A stretch of 64,000 bases of DNA from Actinomycetospora cinnamomea (GTDB taxonomy: Bacteria; Actinomycetota; Actinomycetes; Mycobacteriales; Pseudonocardiaceae), in assembly GCF_003096675.1 (NCBI RefSeq), contig NZ_QEKW01000007.1, positions 229,261 through 293,260 on the forward strand, read 5' to 3'. The notes below the pieces were generated by a model, which saw nothing but the letters and a program-made list of their open reading frames with translations, did no database searches and was not told the DNA's origin. Each line of letters starts with the position of its first letter. Position 1 is the stretch's first letter. The position numbers and the translations under genes were made by a program. Positions 55,549-64,000 of the stretch are shown one piece after another.

Positions 55549-56556
55549 ATGCGCGCCGCTCGCTTCCACGCTCCCCACCAGCCGATGGTGCTCGAGGAAG
55601 TTCCGACCCCCGAGCCCGGCCCCGACGAGGTCCGGGTCAAGGTCGCCGCGGCCGGGGTATGCGGCACCGAGCTGCACTTCGTCGAGGGCCTCTACGCCCC
55701 GGCCTCGCTGCCCACGACGCTGGGTCACGAGGCCGTCGGCACCGTCGACGCGGTCGGCGCCGAGGTGGCCGACCGGTCACCCGGCGACCGCGTGGTGGTC
55801 GACTACTACCTGTTCTGCGGCGCCTGCCGCTGGTGCCTCGCCGGCCGGCAGAACCTGTGCCTGCGGCCCCGCGGGGTGCTGGCCTTCGCTGCCGACGGGG
55901 CTTTCGCCGAGTACCTCGTGGTGCCGGCCCGATGCCTGGTCACGCTGCCCGACGACATCCCGTTCGAGAGCGCCGCGCCGTTGTGCTGCGCGGGCGCCAC
56001 CAGCGTGCACGCGTTGAACGAGGCCGACGTAGCGCATGGGGAGCTCGTCGTGGTGCTCGGCGCGGGCGGTGTGGGCCTGGCCGCGGTCGCCGAAGCGCAT
56101 CGCCGGGGCGCGACGGTGGTGGCGGTGAGCCGCCGGGAGGCCCGGCGGCGGGCGGCCACCGTCGCCGGGGCCGCGGCCGTCGTCGACCTCGCCGGTCTGC
56201 CGACGGCGGTGGCACGGCTCTCCGGCGGGCAGGGCGCCGACGTCGTGCTGGAGATGGCCGGGGTCGAGGCCACGATGCGCGTCGCGACGGAGGTGCTCGG
56301 GCGCCGGGGCCGGCTGGTGTTCGTGGGCTACAGCGCCGACACGCTTACCGTCAGCCCGCTGGCGATGGTGGTGCCCGAGCAACGCATCCTGACCAGCGTC
56401 GGCAACACCCTGCCGGAGCTGGCGGCCACTGTCGCGCTCGCCCAAGCCGGCCAGCTGCCGCCGGTGGACGACGTGCTGCCACTCGCTGAGGTGAACGTTG
56501 CACTGGACCGGCTGCGCTCGGGGAAGCCGGTCGGCCGTCTGGTGCTCGCTCCCTGA
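55549..56556 (+). CDS. Zinc-dependent alcohol dehydrogenase (medium-chain family)
   Basis: A 335-residue enzyme with catalytic zinc ligands in AAGVCGTELHF and LGHEAVG, and the structural zinc loop CGACRWCLAGRQNLC. The Rossmann loop is VVLGAGGVGLAAVAEAHRRGA. It oxidises an alcohol or polyol with NAD(+). ATG 55549 is preceded by ACAGGGG. No partner gene; the truncated PadR gene follows convergently. Confidence 0.88.
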   Translation: MRAARFHAPHQPMVLEEVPTPEPGPDEVRVKVAAAGVCGTELHFVEGLYAPASLPTTLGHEAVGTVDAVGAEVADRSPGDRVVVDYYLFCGACRWCLAGRQNLCLRPRGVLAFAADGAFAEYLVVPARCLVTLPDDIPFESAAPLCCAGATSVHALNEADVAHGELVVVLGAGGVGLAAVAEAHRRGATVVAVSRREARRRAATVAGAAAVVDLAGLPTAVARLSGGQGADVVLEMAGVEATMRVATEVLGRRGRLVFVGYSADTLTVSPLAMVVPEQRILTSVGNTLPELAATVALAQAGQLPPVDDVLPLAEVNVALDRLRSGKPVGRLVLAP

Positions 56557-56581
56557 GCAGCCACGCGGCGAGCGCGTCTGG

Positions 56582-57181
56582 TCACCCGAGGAGAAAGCGC
56601 CGCTTGCCCGACAGAACGTTCGGCCGTGACGGCCATCGCGCCCGGCGGGTACGAGGTCGACCCGGCCAGCGGAGCAGCCTCCCGCCGGCGGCCACGGCGA
56701 CGAATGTCTGCTGTGCCCGCTCGCCGGCGTCCGGTGACCGGGCCAGGTCGGCGGACCACGCCGCCCACCGCTCGACCAGGGCGTGGAACTCGGCGAGGAA
56801 GGCGAGGGTCTGGGCCACCACGACCGCCCGCGCCTCGAGGTCGACCCCGGCGATATACTCGCCGTCCCGGTAGCCGCGGCCCCGCTCGACGGCGATGGCT
56901 CGGGCGTCGGCGGCCTGCTTCTCGATCGCCTCGAGCAAGTTGACGTTGGTGGACGCGTCGCCCTGGTCGGCGAGAAGCACCTTCAGGATGCCCTCAAACT
57001 GGAGTGCGGGAGGCGCAGGGGTCTCGGCCAGCCACGCCGCCAACGCCCGCCGCCCCGCCGGGGTGATCGAGTAGCTCGAGCGGGGACGGCGTCCGACCGG
57101 CGACTCGCGGACCTCGGCGTAGCCGTGGGCGACGAGGTGCTTCGGCTCCTCACACACCATCGAGGGCGACGCCGCCCACAT
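56582..57181 (-). pseudogene. PadR family regulator lacking its N-terminus
   Basis: The frame encodes SPSMVCEEPKHLVAHGYAEVRESPVGRRPRSSYSITPAGRRALAAWL, the recognition helix and wing of a PadR protein, followed by the helical C-terminal domain (NVNLLEAIEKQAADARAIAVERG). The first about 35 residues with the first HTH helices are missing; the frame begins only at an ATG at 57181. The C-terminus runs on into an Arg-rich tail. Confidence 0.7.
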
Positions 57182-57523
57182 GCGCGTCGACAATGCCCGC
57201 ACCGCGCTCGGGCAGGCGTCGGCCCTGCCGGCCGACGTCGCCGCCACCTTCGTCGGGTTCTTCCACGGCCTCGCCGGCATGCTCGCCCGTCGCGCCGATC
57301 CCGGGGAATCGACCCACGCGTACCGGCTCCTCGCCCCGGCGGGGACGGTCAGCGTCGTGCCCGGCGGCGATGTCGCGCTGCCTGTCTGCACCATCACGGG
57401 CCCAAACGACGCCATCGCGCTGTTCTGCATGGGCCGGACGGGATCGACGACGAACGGCTTGCGGTCGACGAGGCCGAGCGCACCGTCGCCGGCGCGTTTA
57501 AGCGCTGGTCTCCCGGCCCCTGA
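57180..57523 (+). pseudogene. Maleylpyruvate isomerase-like (MDMPI) C-terminal remnant
   Basis: From 57180 the plus strand encodes ADVAATFVGFFHGLAGMLARRADP and then TVSVVPGGDVALPVCTITGP, the C-terminal domain of mycothiol-dependent maleylpyruvate isomerase-like proteins. After ALFCMGR the frame shifts and the usual end (DERLAVDEAERTVAGAFKRWSPGP-type) continues in another frame. The N-terminal domain is absent. The 5' break coincides with that of the PadR gene. Confidence 0.6.
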
Positions 57524-57700
57524 CGCTGTGGCCGCCGGGTGCTCGTGACGGAGGCCGGCGCACTGCCTTGGTCGAGCGGCACACAATATGGCACGGCCTG
57601 TGGCACGAACTACACGACACGGAGGACGCCGAGAGACGCGCCCAGCGCCGCCAACGCACCTGTAGGCGCTGCGAGTGCCGTGTCACGCATTGGTGCCGCA

Positions 57701-57820
57701 TCAGGCAACGTTGGGTAGGTAATCGTGTCGGCGGATCTTGGAGTCGACAGCGAAGCGTCGTTTCGGGGTGGCGTGTCGGTTGCGCCCGCGGATGTGGCCG
57801 GCGATCGCGTTTCTCCTGGG
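57701..57820 (-). pseudogene. Transposase C-terminal remnant (IS630-like)
   Basis: The minus strand encodes RNAIAGHIRGRNRHATPKRRF, then AVDSKIRRHDYLPNVA and a stop: the HIRxRNxxAxPK tail typical of IS630-type transposases. No upstream body remains. Confidence 0.45.
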
Positions 57821-57887
57821 CAGTGTGGGAGGGGTAGTCGCTGCCGTCGAGGGTGGAGTAGCGCAGCGCGGTGAACGCGAGGCGGTT

Positions 57888-58247
57888 CTAACCAGGGGTT
57901 CTGTCCGAGGCGCCGCCGGGTCCTTGGGTGGTCCCATGCTGGGTCTTGTCGGTGACCGAGTCGGTGGCCTGCTCCATGGCCTGGGCGACGGGCATACCCG
58001 CCTCGAGCAGCTGATGAGCGAACGCCCGCTGCGTCTCGATCATGCGGATGGTGAAGTCGAAGCTGCGGTCGATGAGCTCGGCCGGACTCGGCGGGGACGT
58101 CGCCGCGCTGGACCCGACGCCACCAGCGGCGCGCATCACGGCCGACCAGTTCTCCGACAGCGCGTTCATCAGGTTCGCCGTGGCCGCCTGGCCTTGCTCG
58201 GTGTAGCGGAGGGCCTCCCGCTGCAGCGGCTGCTCCGGATCGGTCAT
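57888..58247 (-). CDS. Phasin-like hypothetical protein
   Basis: A 119-residue helical protein: ATANLMNALSENWSAVMRAAGG, then AELIDRSFDFTIRMIETQRAFAHQLLEAG, and a Gly/Thr-rich tail. The pattern of amphipathic helices resembles phasins and other small surface-coating proteins; no strong family match. ATG 58247 is preceded by GAGGAGGTG, which argues for real translation despite the decayed surroundings. Confidence 0.55.
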   Translation of the reverse strand: MTDPEQPLQREALRYTEQGQAATANLMNALSENWSAVMRAAGGVGSSAATSPPSPAELIDRSFDFTIRMIETQRAFAHQLLEAGMPVAQAMEQATDSVTDKTQHGTTQGPGGASDRTPG

Positions 58248-58637
58248 TGCCAGCACCTCCTCGTGCAGGAACACCAACGCGTCTGTACCCGGCGGGCGGC
58301 CTCAACGACACCAACGCAGGGCAGCGGGGCCTCCGCGTGCGAGCGGCGAAGGACACCGGCCGTACGCCCGGTGACCCCGTGCAGCGGAGCGTCGGCGCCG
58401 GTCGGGCACGTGCTGCGATTCGACCGCGATCCCGGCGCTTGCCGAAGGACCAGCGGAGCACTTCGCGCCAAGGGGCCCGAGACCGGGGCGCCCGCCGTGG
58501 CGCGCGGGGCGCGCACTCGCCGGCGCGCCCGCCGCGCTGGACCGCGACGGGTGCGCCCGGGTAGGCCCGACCATGGGATCGCCGTCGCGGGCCGTGCGTC
58601 CCTGGTGCGCGACGGCGGGCTGCGGTGGTCTCGCCCG
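58248..58637. other. 390-base stretch without a recognisable gene
   Basis: Frames on both strands are Arg/Ala-rich with no codon bias, start or family pattern. It separates the phasin-like gene from the hydrolase pseudogene and may contain the promoters of both. Confidence 0.5.
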
Positions 58638-59488
58638 GTGCGCGAGGGTGTGGTCCGCAGTGGTGATGGCACGGCGCTGCGCATGTGGGACAACGCGGCG
58701 CTCGGGGCGCCGGTGGTGATCAGCAACGGGATCGGCGCCTCGTACGGCTCCTGGCCTCACCTCGCCGCGCCCGACTGTGGGGTCCACGCCGTGGGGTGGC
58801 ACCACCGCGGCCTGGGTGGCTCGCAGCGGCCCCGCGACCAGCGACGGATCGGGGTCGCCGACCACGCCGACGATCTCGAGGCGGTGATGGACCAAGCGGG
58901 GTTCGACCGGGCGGTCCTCGTCGGGTGGTCGCTGGGGGTGGGCATCGCCTTCGAGGTCGCTCGACGCGTACCTGGGCGTGTCGCGGGGATCCTGGCCGTT
59001 GGCGGGGGCCCGGGGGCAGCGTTCCAGCTCCTGCGGGTTCCGCCGGGGACGCCGGCACAGGCGCGAGATGTCCTCGGGCAGACGAGCGCGTGGATGCTGC
59101 GCGTGGTCGGGCCCCCGCTTGCCGCGACGGCGTCGATGTGGTCGGCCGCGGCGTCAGCGGCTCCGGGAGGGCGCGCGTCCCACCTGGCGCCGCTGCTGGA
59201 CACCATCAACACCTTCACCCGCCACGACTGGACCTGGTTCTCCCGTCTGGTCGTCGAAGCGGGCCGCCAGCCGGCGCTGGACATGGCCGCCGCGCCGTTT
59301 CCCGTCACCGTCGTGGCCGGCCACATCGACGGGTTCGTCGACACCGACGCCTCCGCGCGGTCGCCGCCACCATGCCCGACGCCCGCTTCGTGGCCCTGCC
59401 GGGCAGCCACGTCGTCCCCGTGCAGCAGCCCGACGCGGTCCACGCCGAGCTTCTGGACCTCATCACCCGGGCCGAGCTCGCGCCCTGA
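58638..59488 (+). pseudogene. Alpha/beta hydrolase with a late frameshift
   Basis: The frame encodes VRSGDGTALRMWDNA, VISNGIGASYGSWPHLA, the nucleophile elbow LVGWSLGVG (Ser) and VVAGHIDGFVDTDASAR. Near 59358 the frame breaks; the ending AVAATMPDARFVALPGSHVVPVQQP, with the catalytic His, continues in another frame to 59488. A length of 851 bases is one short of whole codons. A GTG at 58605 could be the original start. Either a real mutation or a sequencing error in CGCGCGG. Confidence 0.7.
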
Positions 59489-59698
59489 CCCCCGCCGGTA
59501 GCGATCCACCCCGCTCGCCCGTCACGGCGTCGCCCGCCCTCGGGAGCCGGTCGCCCGTCGGGTGTGGGACTTGCGGCCCTGGCCGGTAGAGCCCTCCCGA
59601 TGTCTGCTGCGGATGTGGGGCCAAACAGCAGTGCCTCCCGAAGCATGCCTCCCACCTTGACGACGATAAGCGACCGAGGACTTTCGAGGAGATCACCG

Positions 59699-60067
59699 AT
59701 GAGCGGATTCGGTCCCTTCGACCCCACCACGGCTCCGTACTGGTGGGCACACATGTGGAAGGAGATGCGCGAACACCAGGAACGGGTGCTCACCGAGACG
59801 CACACGCAACAGGCCCCGAAACCGACCCACCCGGACTACGTCGACCGCGACGGCGACCTCTGGCTCTACCTGCCGCACTGCGACCGCTACATGTACACCG
59901 CGAAGACCGGGCAGTTCTCCACCGCGGCGGAACGCGACCATGTGCGGCACTACTGGGGGAACATGGTCGACCGTGACAACGTCCGTGACTTCATGGATTT
60001 CTGGGATCGTATGCTGCTGACAAAGCAGGACCTTCGCGAGCACTTTGGCCCGCTTGCTGAAGCCTAG
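59699..60067 (+). CDS. Hypothetical Trp/Tyr/His-rich protein (122 aa)
   Basis: A 122-residue protein starting MSGFGPFDPTTAPYWWAHMWKEM, with ATG preceded by GAGGAG. It is rich in aromatic residues and His (GDLWLYLPHCDRYMYTAKTG, then RHYWGNMVDRDNVRDFMDFWDRM). The pattern suggests a compact helical soluble protein. No family recognised; it is isolated in the decayed region but its frame and bias are intact. Confidence 0.65.
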   Translation: MSGFGPFDPTTAPYWWAHMWKEMREHQERVLTETHTQQAPKPTHPDYVDRDGDLWLYLPHCDRYMYTAKTGQFSTAAERDHVRHYWGNMVDRDNVRDFMDFWDRMLLTKQDLREHFGPLAEA

Positions 60068-60213
60068 AGAACGCGATTCGGCACGACCCAGGCTCGCCGG
60101 CCGAGAGGCTGCACGGGAGCGTCTCACTCTCGGGCGAGGGTTGAGAGTTCCTGTATCGAAGCTGCGGGGCAACGGACCCCGCCTTCGGCGCCTTCCGCAC
60201 TTGCGTTCGGCGC

Positions 60214-60282
60214 CTTACGTTGATCAACGGCCGCCTCGAAGCCCTACGACGCAACGCCCTCACCCGGTGCTCGTGCTCGGAC
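60214..60282 (+). pseudogene. Transposase fragment (ISL3-like)
   Basis: A short stretch encodes LTLINGRLEALRRNALTRCS, which resembles the GRLEALRRNALGFRN end of ISL3-type transposases as I recall it. The surrounding 386 bases (60068-60453) hold no other gene; they include a repeated GGCGCCTT. Confidence 0.35.
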
Positions 60283-60453
60283 CTTCCGGCCCTACCGCAC
60301 ACATGGTTCGCGCCCTAACCCGGTTCCCAGCTCGGGCGGATGGTCGGGGCAGGCCAGACGCTGGGGGTCGACCTGCTCAGCTCGCGGGCCAACGGACGAT
60401 CGCGTACCACGGCACGTACTCGGCGCCAGTCCACCACTCGGAGGGAGAAGAAT

Positions 60454-60861
60454 ATGTCGAAAGTATCGAAGGCCACCGCTTCGTCTCACCAAGTGTTTCC
60501 AGGCTTGGTCGATGCATACGAGCAGGAGATTGGTGGCTGGACGGTCAGCATAGAAAGCCACTTCACCGATATGGACGTGGCGCCGTTCTTCGAGGGCGCA
60601 CCGAATGATCAATGCCAGGCGACCCACATGGGCTACATCCTCAAAGGCAAGTTCGGTGTCCGGAGAGCTGACGGCATCGAGGAAATCTTCGAGGCCGGCG
60701 ATGCGTTCGTCCTCGAGGCTGGACACATTCCGATCGTGTTCGCCGGATGTGAGTATGTGGCCTTCACTCCCACCGAGGAAGCGAGGCAGCAAACCGCGGT
60801 GATGATGCCGAACATAATGAAGTTCGCGAAAGAACGCGGAATCGAGCTGCCAGGGCAATAA
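60454..60861 (+). CDS. Cupin domain protein
   Basis: A 135-residue protein with ATG preceded by GGAGGGAG. The cupin core is ATHMGYILKGKFGVRRADGIEEIFEAGDAFVLEAGHIPIVFAG, with one His of the usual metal set visible near the first motif and another at HIP. Base composition is visibly less GC-rich than that of its neighbours, suggesting transfer from another source. Function unknown. Confidence 0.7.
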   Translation: MSKVSKATASSHQVFPGLVDAYEQEIGGWTVSIESHFTDMDVAPFFEGAPNDQCQATHMGYILKGKFGVRRADGIEEIFEAGDAFVLEAGHIPIVFAGCEYVAFTPTEEARQQTAVMMPNIMKFAKERGIELPGQ

Positions 60862-60913
60862 CACCGCGCACCGCACCAGAAACGACCAACATGCCCATGC
60901 ACGACTTCGTCCT

Positions 60914-61999
60914 TTAGCCGGTGGGGCGGTCGCCGAGACCGGTCTGGGGTACCAGGCTTTCGCTGGAGGTGGCGCCCGGAGCGGACTGGCTTGTCGTCGT
61001 GGCCTGCCGGGTTGGCGGGGGGTTCGGGGTGGCGCTGCTCTGCTCGGGCGAGGACGTCCGGGTCGCCGGGTGGGTGCCCTGCGGGCTCGGGGCGGTGCGG
61101 GAGACGGGCGAGCTGCGGGTGGGTTGGCCGAACAGGCTTCCCACCGACGTGCCGCTTGTCCCGCCGGAGAGCGGGCGTCCGACCGTGGCCTCGACGGCCA
61201 TGCTGGCCAGCAGTCCGATGGCGAAGATGCTCACGGCCAACCCGGCCAGCATCAGCCAGCGCTGCAGTCCCCCTCGACGCCGAGACGGCGGCGCTCCCGC
61301 GGTCACGACCCCGGTCCTCGCCGTGCCCCGGGAACCAGGGGGCCGGCCCGGTCCCAGCCGGGCAGTGGGGGGCACCTCGAGCGGCGGCTTCCACCGGCGC
61401 CCGGAGCCGCCGGCGGCTGACCCGTCGGCCCACCAGCGGTGGGCCCCCGGTACGGCGGCGGTGGGCGGGACGCCCGCGGGGTGTACCCCGGTCCCCGGTC
61501 CCGACGCGTGCGCGGTGGCGGCCCGCCCGTCATGGTGCGCGGACAACGGTGGGGGCGCGGACGACGGTGGGGGCGCGGACGACGGGGCGGGCCCGGCGGC
61601 GCGAGGGTGCGGCGGGGGGACCGGCCGCATCGCGCCCGGCGGGCCGACGGCGGTGCCCGGCGCCCCCGAGCGCACGCCGGTCGCGCCGGCCGTTCCCCGT
61701 GGCGCGGCCGAGCCGGCCGTCCGGAACCCTGCGGTGACCCGAGCCACCACGCCCGCGAGCTTGGTTGCGGCGGGACCGCCCCCGCCCAGCTCCTCCTTGA
61801 CTTTGTCCCGGGTGCGTTCTAGCGACCGCCGGTAGAGCGTCGAGCCCACCGTGGTGACCACCGAGACCGCGACCGCGCCCCCGACCGTGCCCAGGACCCC
61901 CAGGTACGAGCCGAGGATCGCCGCCGTCGCCGCCGCCAGCGCTCCCGCCGCCACTTGCGGAAACGTCAGAGCACCGGAAGGCTTCTTGTCCTCGGACAT
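60914..61999 (-). CDS. Proline-rich protein with two membrane segments
   Basis: A 361-residue protein. Residues 13-50 form an N-terminal hydrophobic hairpin (FPQVAAGALAAATAAILGSYLGVLGTVGGAVAVSVVTTV region). A long Pro/Ala/Gly-rich linker with repeated SSAPPP follows, then a membrane helix at about 245-268 (WLMLAGLAVSIFAIGLLASMAVEA) and a Ser/Thr/Pro-rich outer tail. The layout resembles regulatory or envelope-anchored proteins, but no family is recognised. ATG 61999 faces a 128-base gap. Confidence 0.55.
   Translation of the reverse strand: MSEDKKPSGALTFPQVAAGALAAATAAILGSYLGVLGTVGGAVAVSVVTTVGSTLYRRSLERTRDKVKEELGGGGPAATKLAGVVARVTAGFRTAGSAAPRGTAGATGVRSGAPGTAVGPPGAMRPVPPPHPRAAGPAPSSAPPPSSAPPPLSAHHDGRAATAHASGPGTGVHPAGVPPTAAVPGAHRWWADGSAAGGSGRRWKPPLEVPPTARLGPGRPPGSRGTARTGVVTAGAPPSRRRGGLQRWLMLAGLAVSIFAIGLLASMAVEATVGRPLSGGTSGTSVGSLFGQPTRSSPVSRTAPSPQGTHPATRTSSPEQSSATPNPPPTRQATTTSQSAPGATSSESLVPQTGLGDRPTG
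61536..61590. repeat. Imperfect 18-base tandem repeat (about three copies)
   Basis: Units of GCGCGGACGACGGTGGGG, the first with one difference and the last incomplete, encode the SSAPPP-type segment of the proline-rich protein on the minus strand. Confidence 0.7.
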
Positions 62000-62126
62000 G
62001 AGCTCCTGATGGCAGGCGGCGACAGGTGCGTCCCCGCAGCGGTGCCGGCAGGTTTCGCCGGTCCCGCTCGCTCCCGGGTAGGCGACAGCCGCGGGTCTGC
62101 CCCATGCTGCCCTGTCGTGGAATCGG

Positions 62127-62396
62127 TTACACGGCCGGCCCCGCCTTCGGGGGACGGCCCCCGAACCTGACTCCGTCGAGGCCCTGGGCCATGCCCTCAG
62201 GCACGACGAGCACGGGATGGCCCAGGTGGAAGACGGTGTTCGAGACCGCCCTGGAGCGGAGATGAGCGAGCACCTGGGCTACCTGGGAGGCGACGAGCTG
62301 CGCGTCGCAGGACACCGTGACCGTGATGGGGGAGGCGGCGACGAACCGGCCGAAGCAGCGGGGGACGACCGAGTAGCCCACGGTCTCGACAGCCAC
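62127..62396 (-). CDS. Hypothetical protein (about 89 aa)
   Basis: A minus-strand frame with strong G/C third-position bias encoding VAVETVGYSVVPRCFGRFVAA, SPITVTVSCDAQLVASQVAQ, and NTVFHLGHPVLVVPEGMAQG. The start is uncertain: GTG 62396 lacks a clear ribosome site and a longer form from 62468 would overlap the next gene. No family recognised, but codon bias favours a real gene. Confidence 0.4.
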   Translation of the reverse strand: MAVETVGYSVVPRCFGRFVAASPITVTVSCDAQLVASQVAQVLAHLRSRAVSNTVFHLGHPVLVVPEGMAQGLDGVRFGGRPPKAGPAV

Positions 62397-62417
62397 ACGG
62401 CCTCGGGGAGGTGAGGA

Positions 62418-63152
62418 ATGAGCGAGGCGAGGAACCAGGGTGGGGCGGTACCTGTTGAGCACTCCCACCCCGACGTGACGGGAGGCTGGTTGCGTCCAGC
62501 TGTCTTCGGAGTGATGGACGGTCTGGTGTCGAACTTCGCTCTGGTCGCGGGCGTGGCCGGCGGAGTCGCCGGCGCAGGCGGTGACACGGGCGCGGTCGTG
62601 TTGGCGGGCATGGCCGGACTGGCCGCTGGAGCGTTCTCTATGGCCGCGGGCGAGTACACCTCAGTCGCCTCCCAATCTGAACTCGCTCGAGGTGAACTCG
62701 CACTCGAGCGCCAGGCGCTGGCCGGCACGCCGAAGCTCGAGCAGGAGGAGCTCGCGCAGCGGTACATCGAGCGCGGTGTCGAGGTCGGTGTCGCACGGGA
62801 GGTCGCGCGCCAGCTGTCCCGGGATCCAGAACAAGCGCTCTCGGTCCACGCCCGCGACGAACTCGGTGTCGATCCCGGCGACCTGCCCTCGCCACTGCTC
62901 GCCGCCGTCGCCTCATTCCTGGCATTCACTGCGGGCGCGCTACTGCCGGTGCTGCCTTACCTGCTCGGCGCGGCCAACTTACTGCCCGCGCTGGTTGTGT
63001 CGGGGGTCGGGCTCTTCGGCGCCGGTGCCCTCGTTTCCCTTGTCACCGTGAGCTCGTGGTGGTGGACCGGGTCGCGACAGCTCCTGCTCGGCGGCGTCGC
63101 CGCCGCATTGACCTACGCTGTCGGCATGCTGGTAGGGAGCGGCATCACCTAG
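62418..63152 (+). CDS. VIT1/CCC1 family metal transporter
   Basis: A 244-residue membrane protein of the vacuolar iron transporter family. RPAVFGVMDGLVSNFALVAGVAGG and AGAFSMAAGEYTSVASQSELARGE are the signature first two helices; residues 95-150 form the cytoplasmic metal-binding helical domain rich in Glu; three helices follow. It exports Fe(II) or Mn(II) from the cytoplasm. ATG has GGGGAGGTGAGG upstream. The stop TAG overlaps the border of the IS element. Confidence 0.88.
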   Translation: MSEARNQGGAVPVEHSHPDVTGGWLRPAVFGVMDGLVSNFALVAGVAGGVAGAGGDTGAVVLAGMAGLAAGAFSMAAGEYTSVASQSELARGELALERQALAGTPKLEQEELAQRYIERGVEVGVAREVARQLSRDPEQALSVHARDELGVDPGDLPSPLLAAVASFLAFTAGALLPVLPYLLGAANLLPALVVSGVGLFGAGALVSLVTVSSWWWTGSRQLLLGGVAAALTYAVGMLVGSGIT

Positions 63153-64000
63153 TGTCCTGCGTCAGAGTTGTCGCGGGTTAGTTCATTATTGATTTCTGTG
63201 TGTCCTGGCCCGATCTTGTTGAGGTATTTGGCGAGCGAGGTGAGGATCTCGTCGGCGGACTTGGTCCAGGTGAACGGGCGCGGGTCCTGGTTCCAGTTGT
63301 CGATCCAGGCGCGGACCTCGCGCTCGAGGTCGATGACGCTCTTGTGGACCCCGCGGCGGATGAGCTGCTCGGTGAGCAGCCCGAACCAGCGTTCGACCTG
63401 GTTGAGCCACGAGGACCCGGTCGGGATGAAGTGCAGATGGAAACGGGGGTGACGCTCGAGCCAGTCGCGCACAGTGGCGGTCTTGTGGGTGGCGAGGTTG
63501 TCGCAGACCAGGTGCACGTCGAGCTCGGCGGGGACGGCCTTGTCGATGGCGACCAGGAACTTGCGGAACTCGGCGGCGCGGTGGCGGCGGTGCAACTGCG
63601 AGATCACGGTGCCGTCGGCGATGTTGAACGCGGCGAACAGACTCGAGGTGCCGTGGCGGATGTAGTCGTGACTGGCTCGTTCGGGCGTGCCTGGGGTCAT
63701 CGGCAGCACCGGCTGGGAGCGGTCCAGGGCCTGCATGCCGGACTTCTCGTCCACGCAGAGCACCACCGCGGACTCGGGCGGATGGTGGTAGAGCCCGACC
63801 ACGTCGACGACCTTGTCCACGAACTGCGGGTCAGTGGACAGTTTGAAGGTGTCCTGGCGGTGCGGCTTGAGCTCGAAGCGCCGCCAGATCCGCCCGATCG
63901 TCGATTTCGACAGTCCCGTGCGGGCGGCCATCGAGGCCCGCGACCAGTGCGTCGCGTTGGTCGGTGTCTCTTCCAGGGTCGCGGTCACCACGTCCTCGAC
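63149..64000 (-). CDS. IS630-type transposase (5' end outside window)
   Basis: At least 283 residues of an IS630/Tc1-mariner-type transposase. RTGLSKSTIGRIWRRFELKPHR is the HTH; the DDE triad is in CVDEKSGMQ (Asp), DNLATHKT (Asp) and SSWLNQVERWFG (Glu). It ends SLAKYLNKIGPGH and the stop overlaps the VIT stop on the other strand. The frame is open to the right edge. Confidence 0.88.
   Translation of the reverse strand, partial: VEDVVTATLEETPTNATHWSRASMAARTGLSKSTIGRIWRRFELKPHRQDTFKLSTDPQFVDKVVDVVGLYHHPPESAVVLCVDEKSGMQALDRSQPVLPMTPGTPERASHDYIRHGTSSLFAAFNIADGTVISQLHRRHRAAEFRKFLVAIDKAVPAELDVHLVCDNLATHKTATVRDWLERHPRFHLHFIPTGSSWLNQVERWFGLLTEQLIRRGVHKSVIDLEREVRAWIDNWNQDPRPFTWTKSADEILTSLAKYLNKIGPGHTEINNELTRDNSDAGH
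63150..64000. mobile_element. IS630-family insertion sequence, one end visible
   Basis: IS630-type elements insert at TA. The VIT stop TAG (63150-63152) can be read as target TA plus the first base of the element, whose end would start GTGTCCTGCGTCAGAG. The other end lies beyond the window. The element thus abuts the VIT gene with little or no loss. Confidence 0.65.

Overview
The window reads as chromosomal DNA of a very GC-rich actinobacterium, most like Pseudonocardia and relatives. The basis is strong G/C third positions, many GTG starts, a glucosyl-3-phosphoglycerate synthase, a 13E12-type HNH remnant, a mycothiol-enzyme-type (MDMPI) remnant and PspC/DUF4396-type actinobacterial genes. 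The genus is inference. No rRNA, tRNA or CRISPR array was recognised.

Layout. 1-3.3 kb: right part of a phage-derived element (capsid C-terminus, connector, small terminase, two small genes, a putative nuclease), with no tail genes. 3.4-11.3 kb: housekeeping genes (LMW phosphatase, fructosamine-kinase-like, SURF1, CobD, TenA, GNAT, Zwf). 11.3-20.3 kb: a CoxL-type molybdenum hydroxylase subunit coupled to a MaoC-like hydratase, NadE, PspC and a receptor-like Ser/Thr kinase. 20.5-32.2 kb: a fatty acid desaturase, a metal-free formate dehydrogenase, an SDR, and a three-gene molybdenum/tungsten formate dehydrogenase operon. The catalytic subunit of that operon contains an in-frame TGA followed by a hairpin that matches a bacterial selenocysteine insertion element. 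Two proteins sharing a C-terminal module flank this operon. 32.4-45.3 kb: membrane proteins, a methyltransferase / haem-oxygenase-like diiron enzyme / CDGSH neighbourhood, a gal operon with a 46-codon leader gene, two glycosyltransferases divergent from two dehydrogenases, YbaK, and a DUF4396 gene under a CsoR-like palindrome.

45.4-64 kb is accessory and partly decayed: an internally deleted SDR, a frameshifted NAD(P)-binding protein, an HNH remnant, a lone ctaD, a DUF2249-cupin gene divergent from a cysteine-containing HTH regulator, a FAD monooxygenase with TetR, an alcohol dehydrogenase, two genes truncated head-to-head, a frameshifted hydrolase, transposase remnants, a VIT-family transporter and an IS630-type element that runs off the right end.

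How the parts fit: two unrelated formate dehydrogenases within 9 kb point to formate or C1 oxidation feeding NAD(P)H. No selenocysteine machinery (selA, selB, selC, selD) or fdhD lies in the window, so the selenoprotein call requires these elsewhere in the genome. Two copies of a long palindrome sit between convergent gene pairs 10.4 kb apart and look like a dispersed bidirectional terminator.
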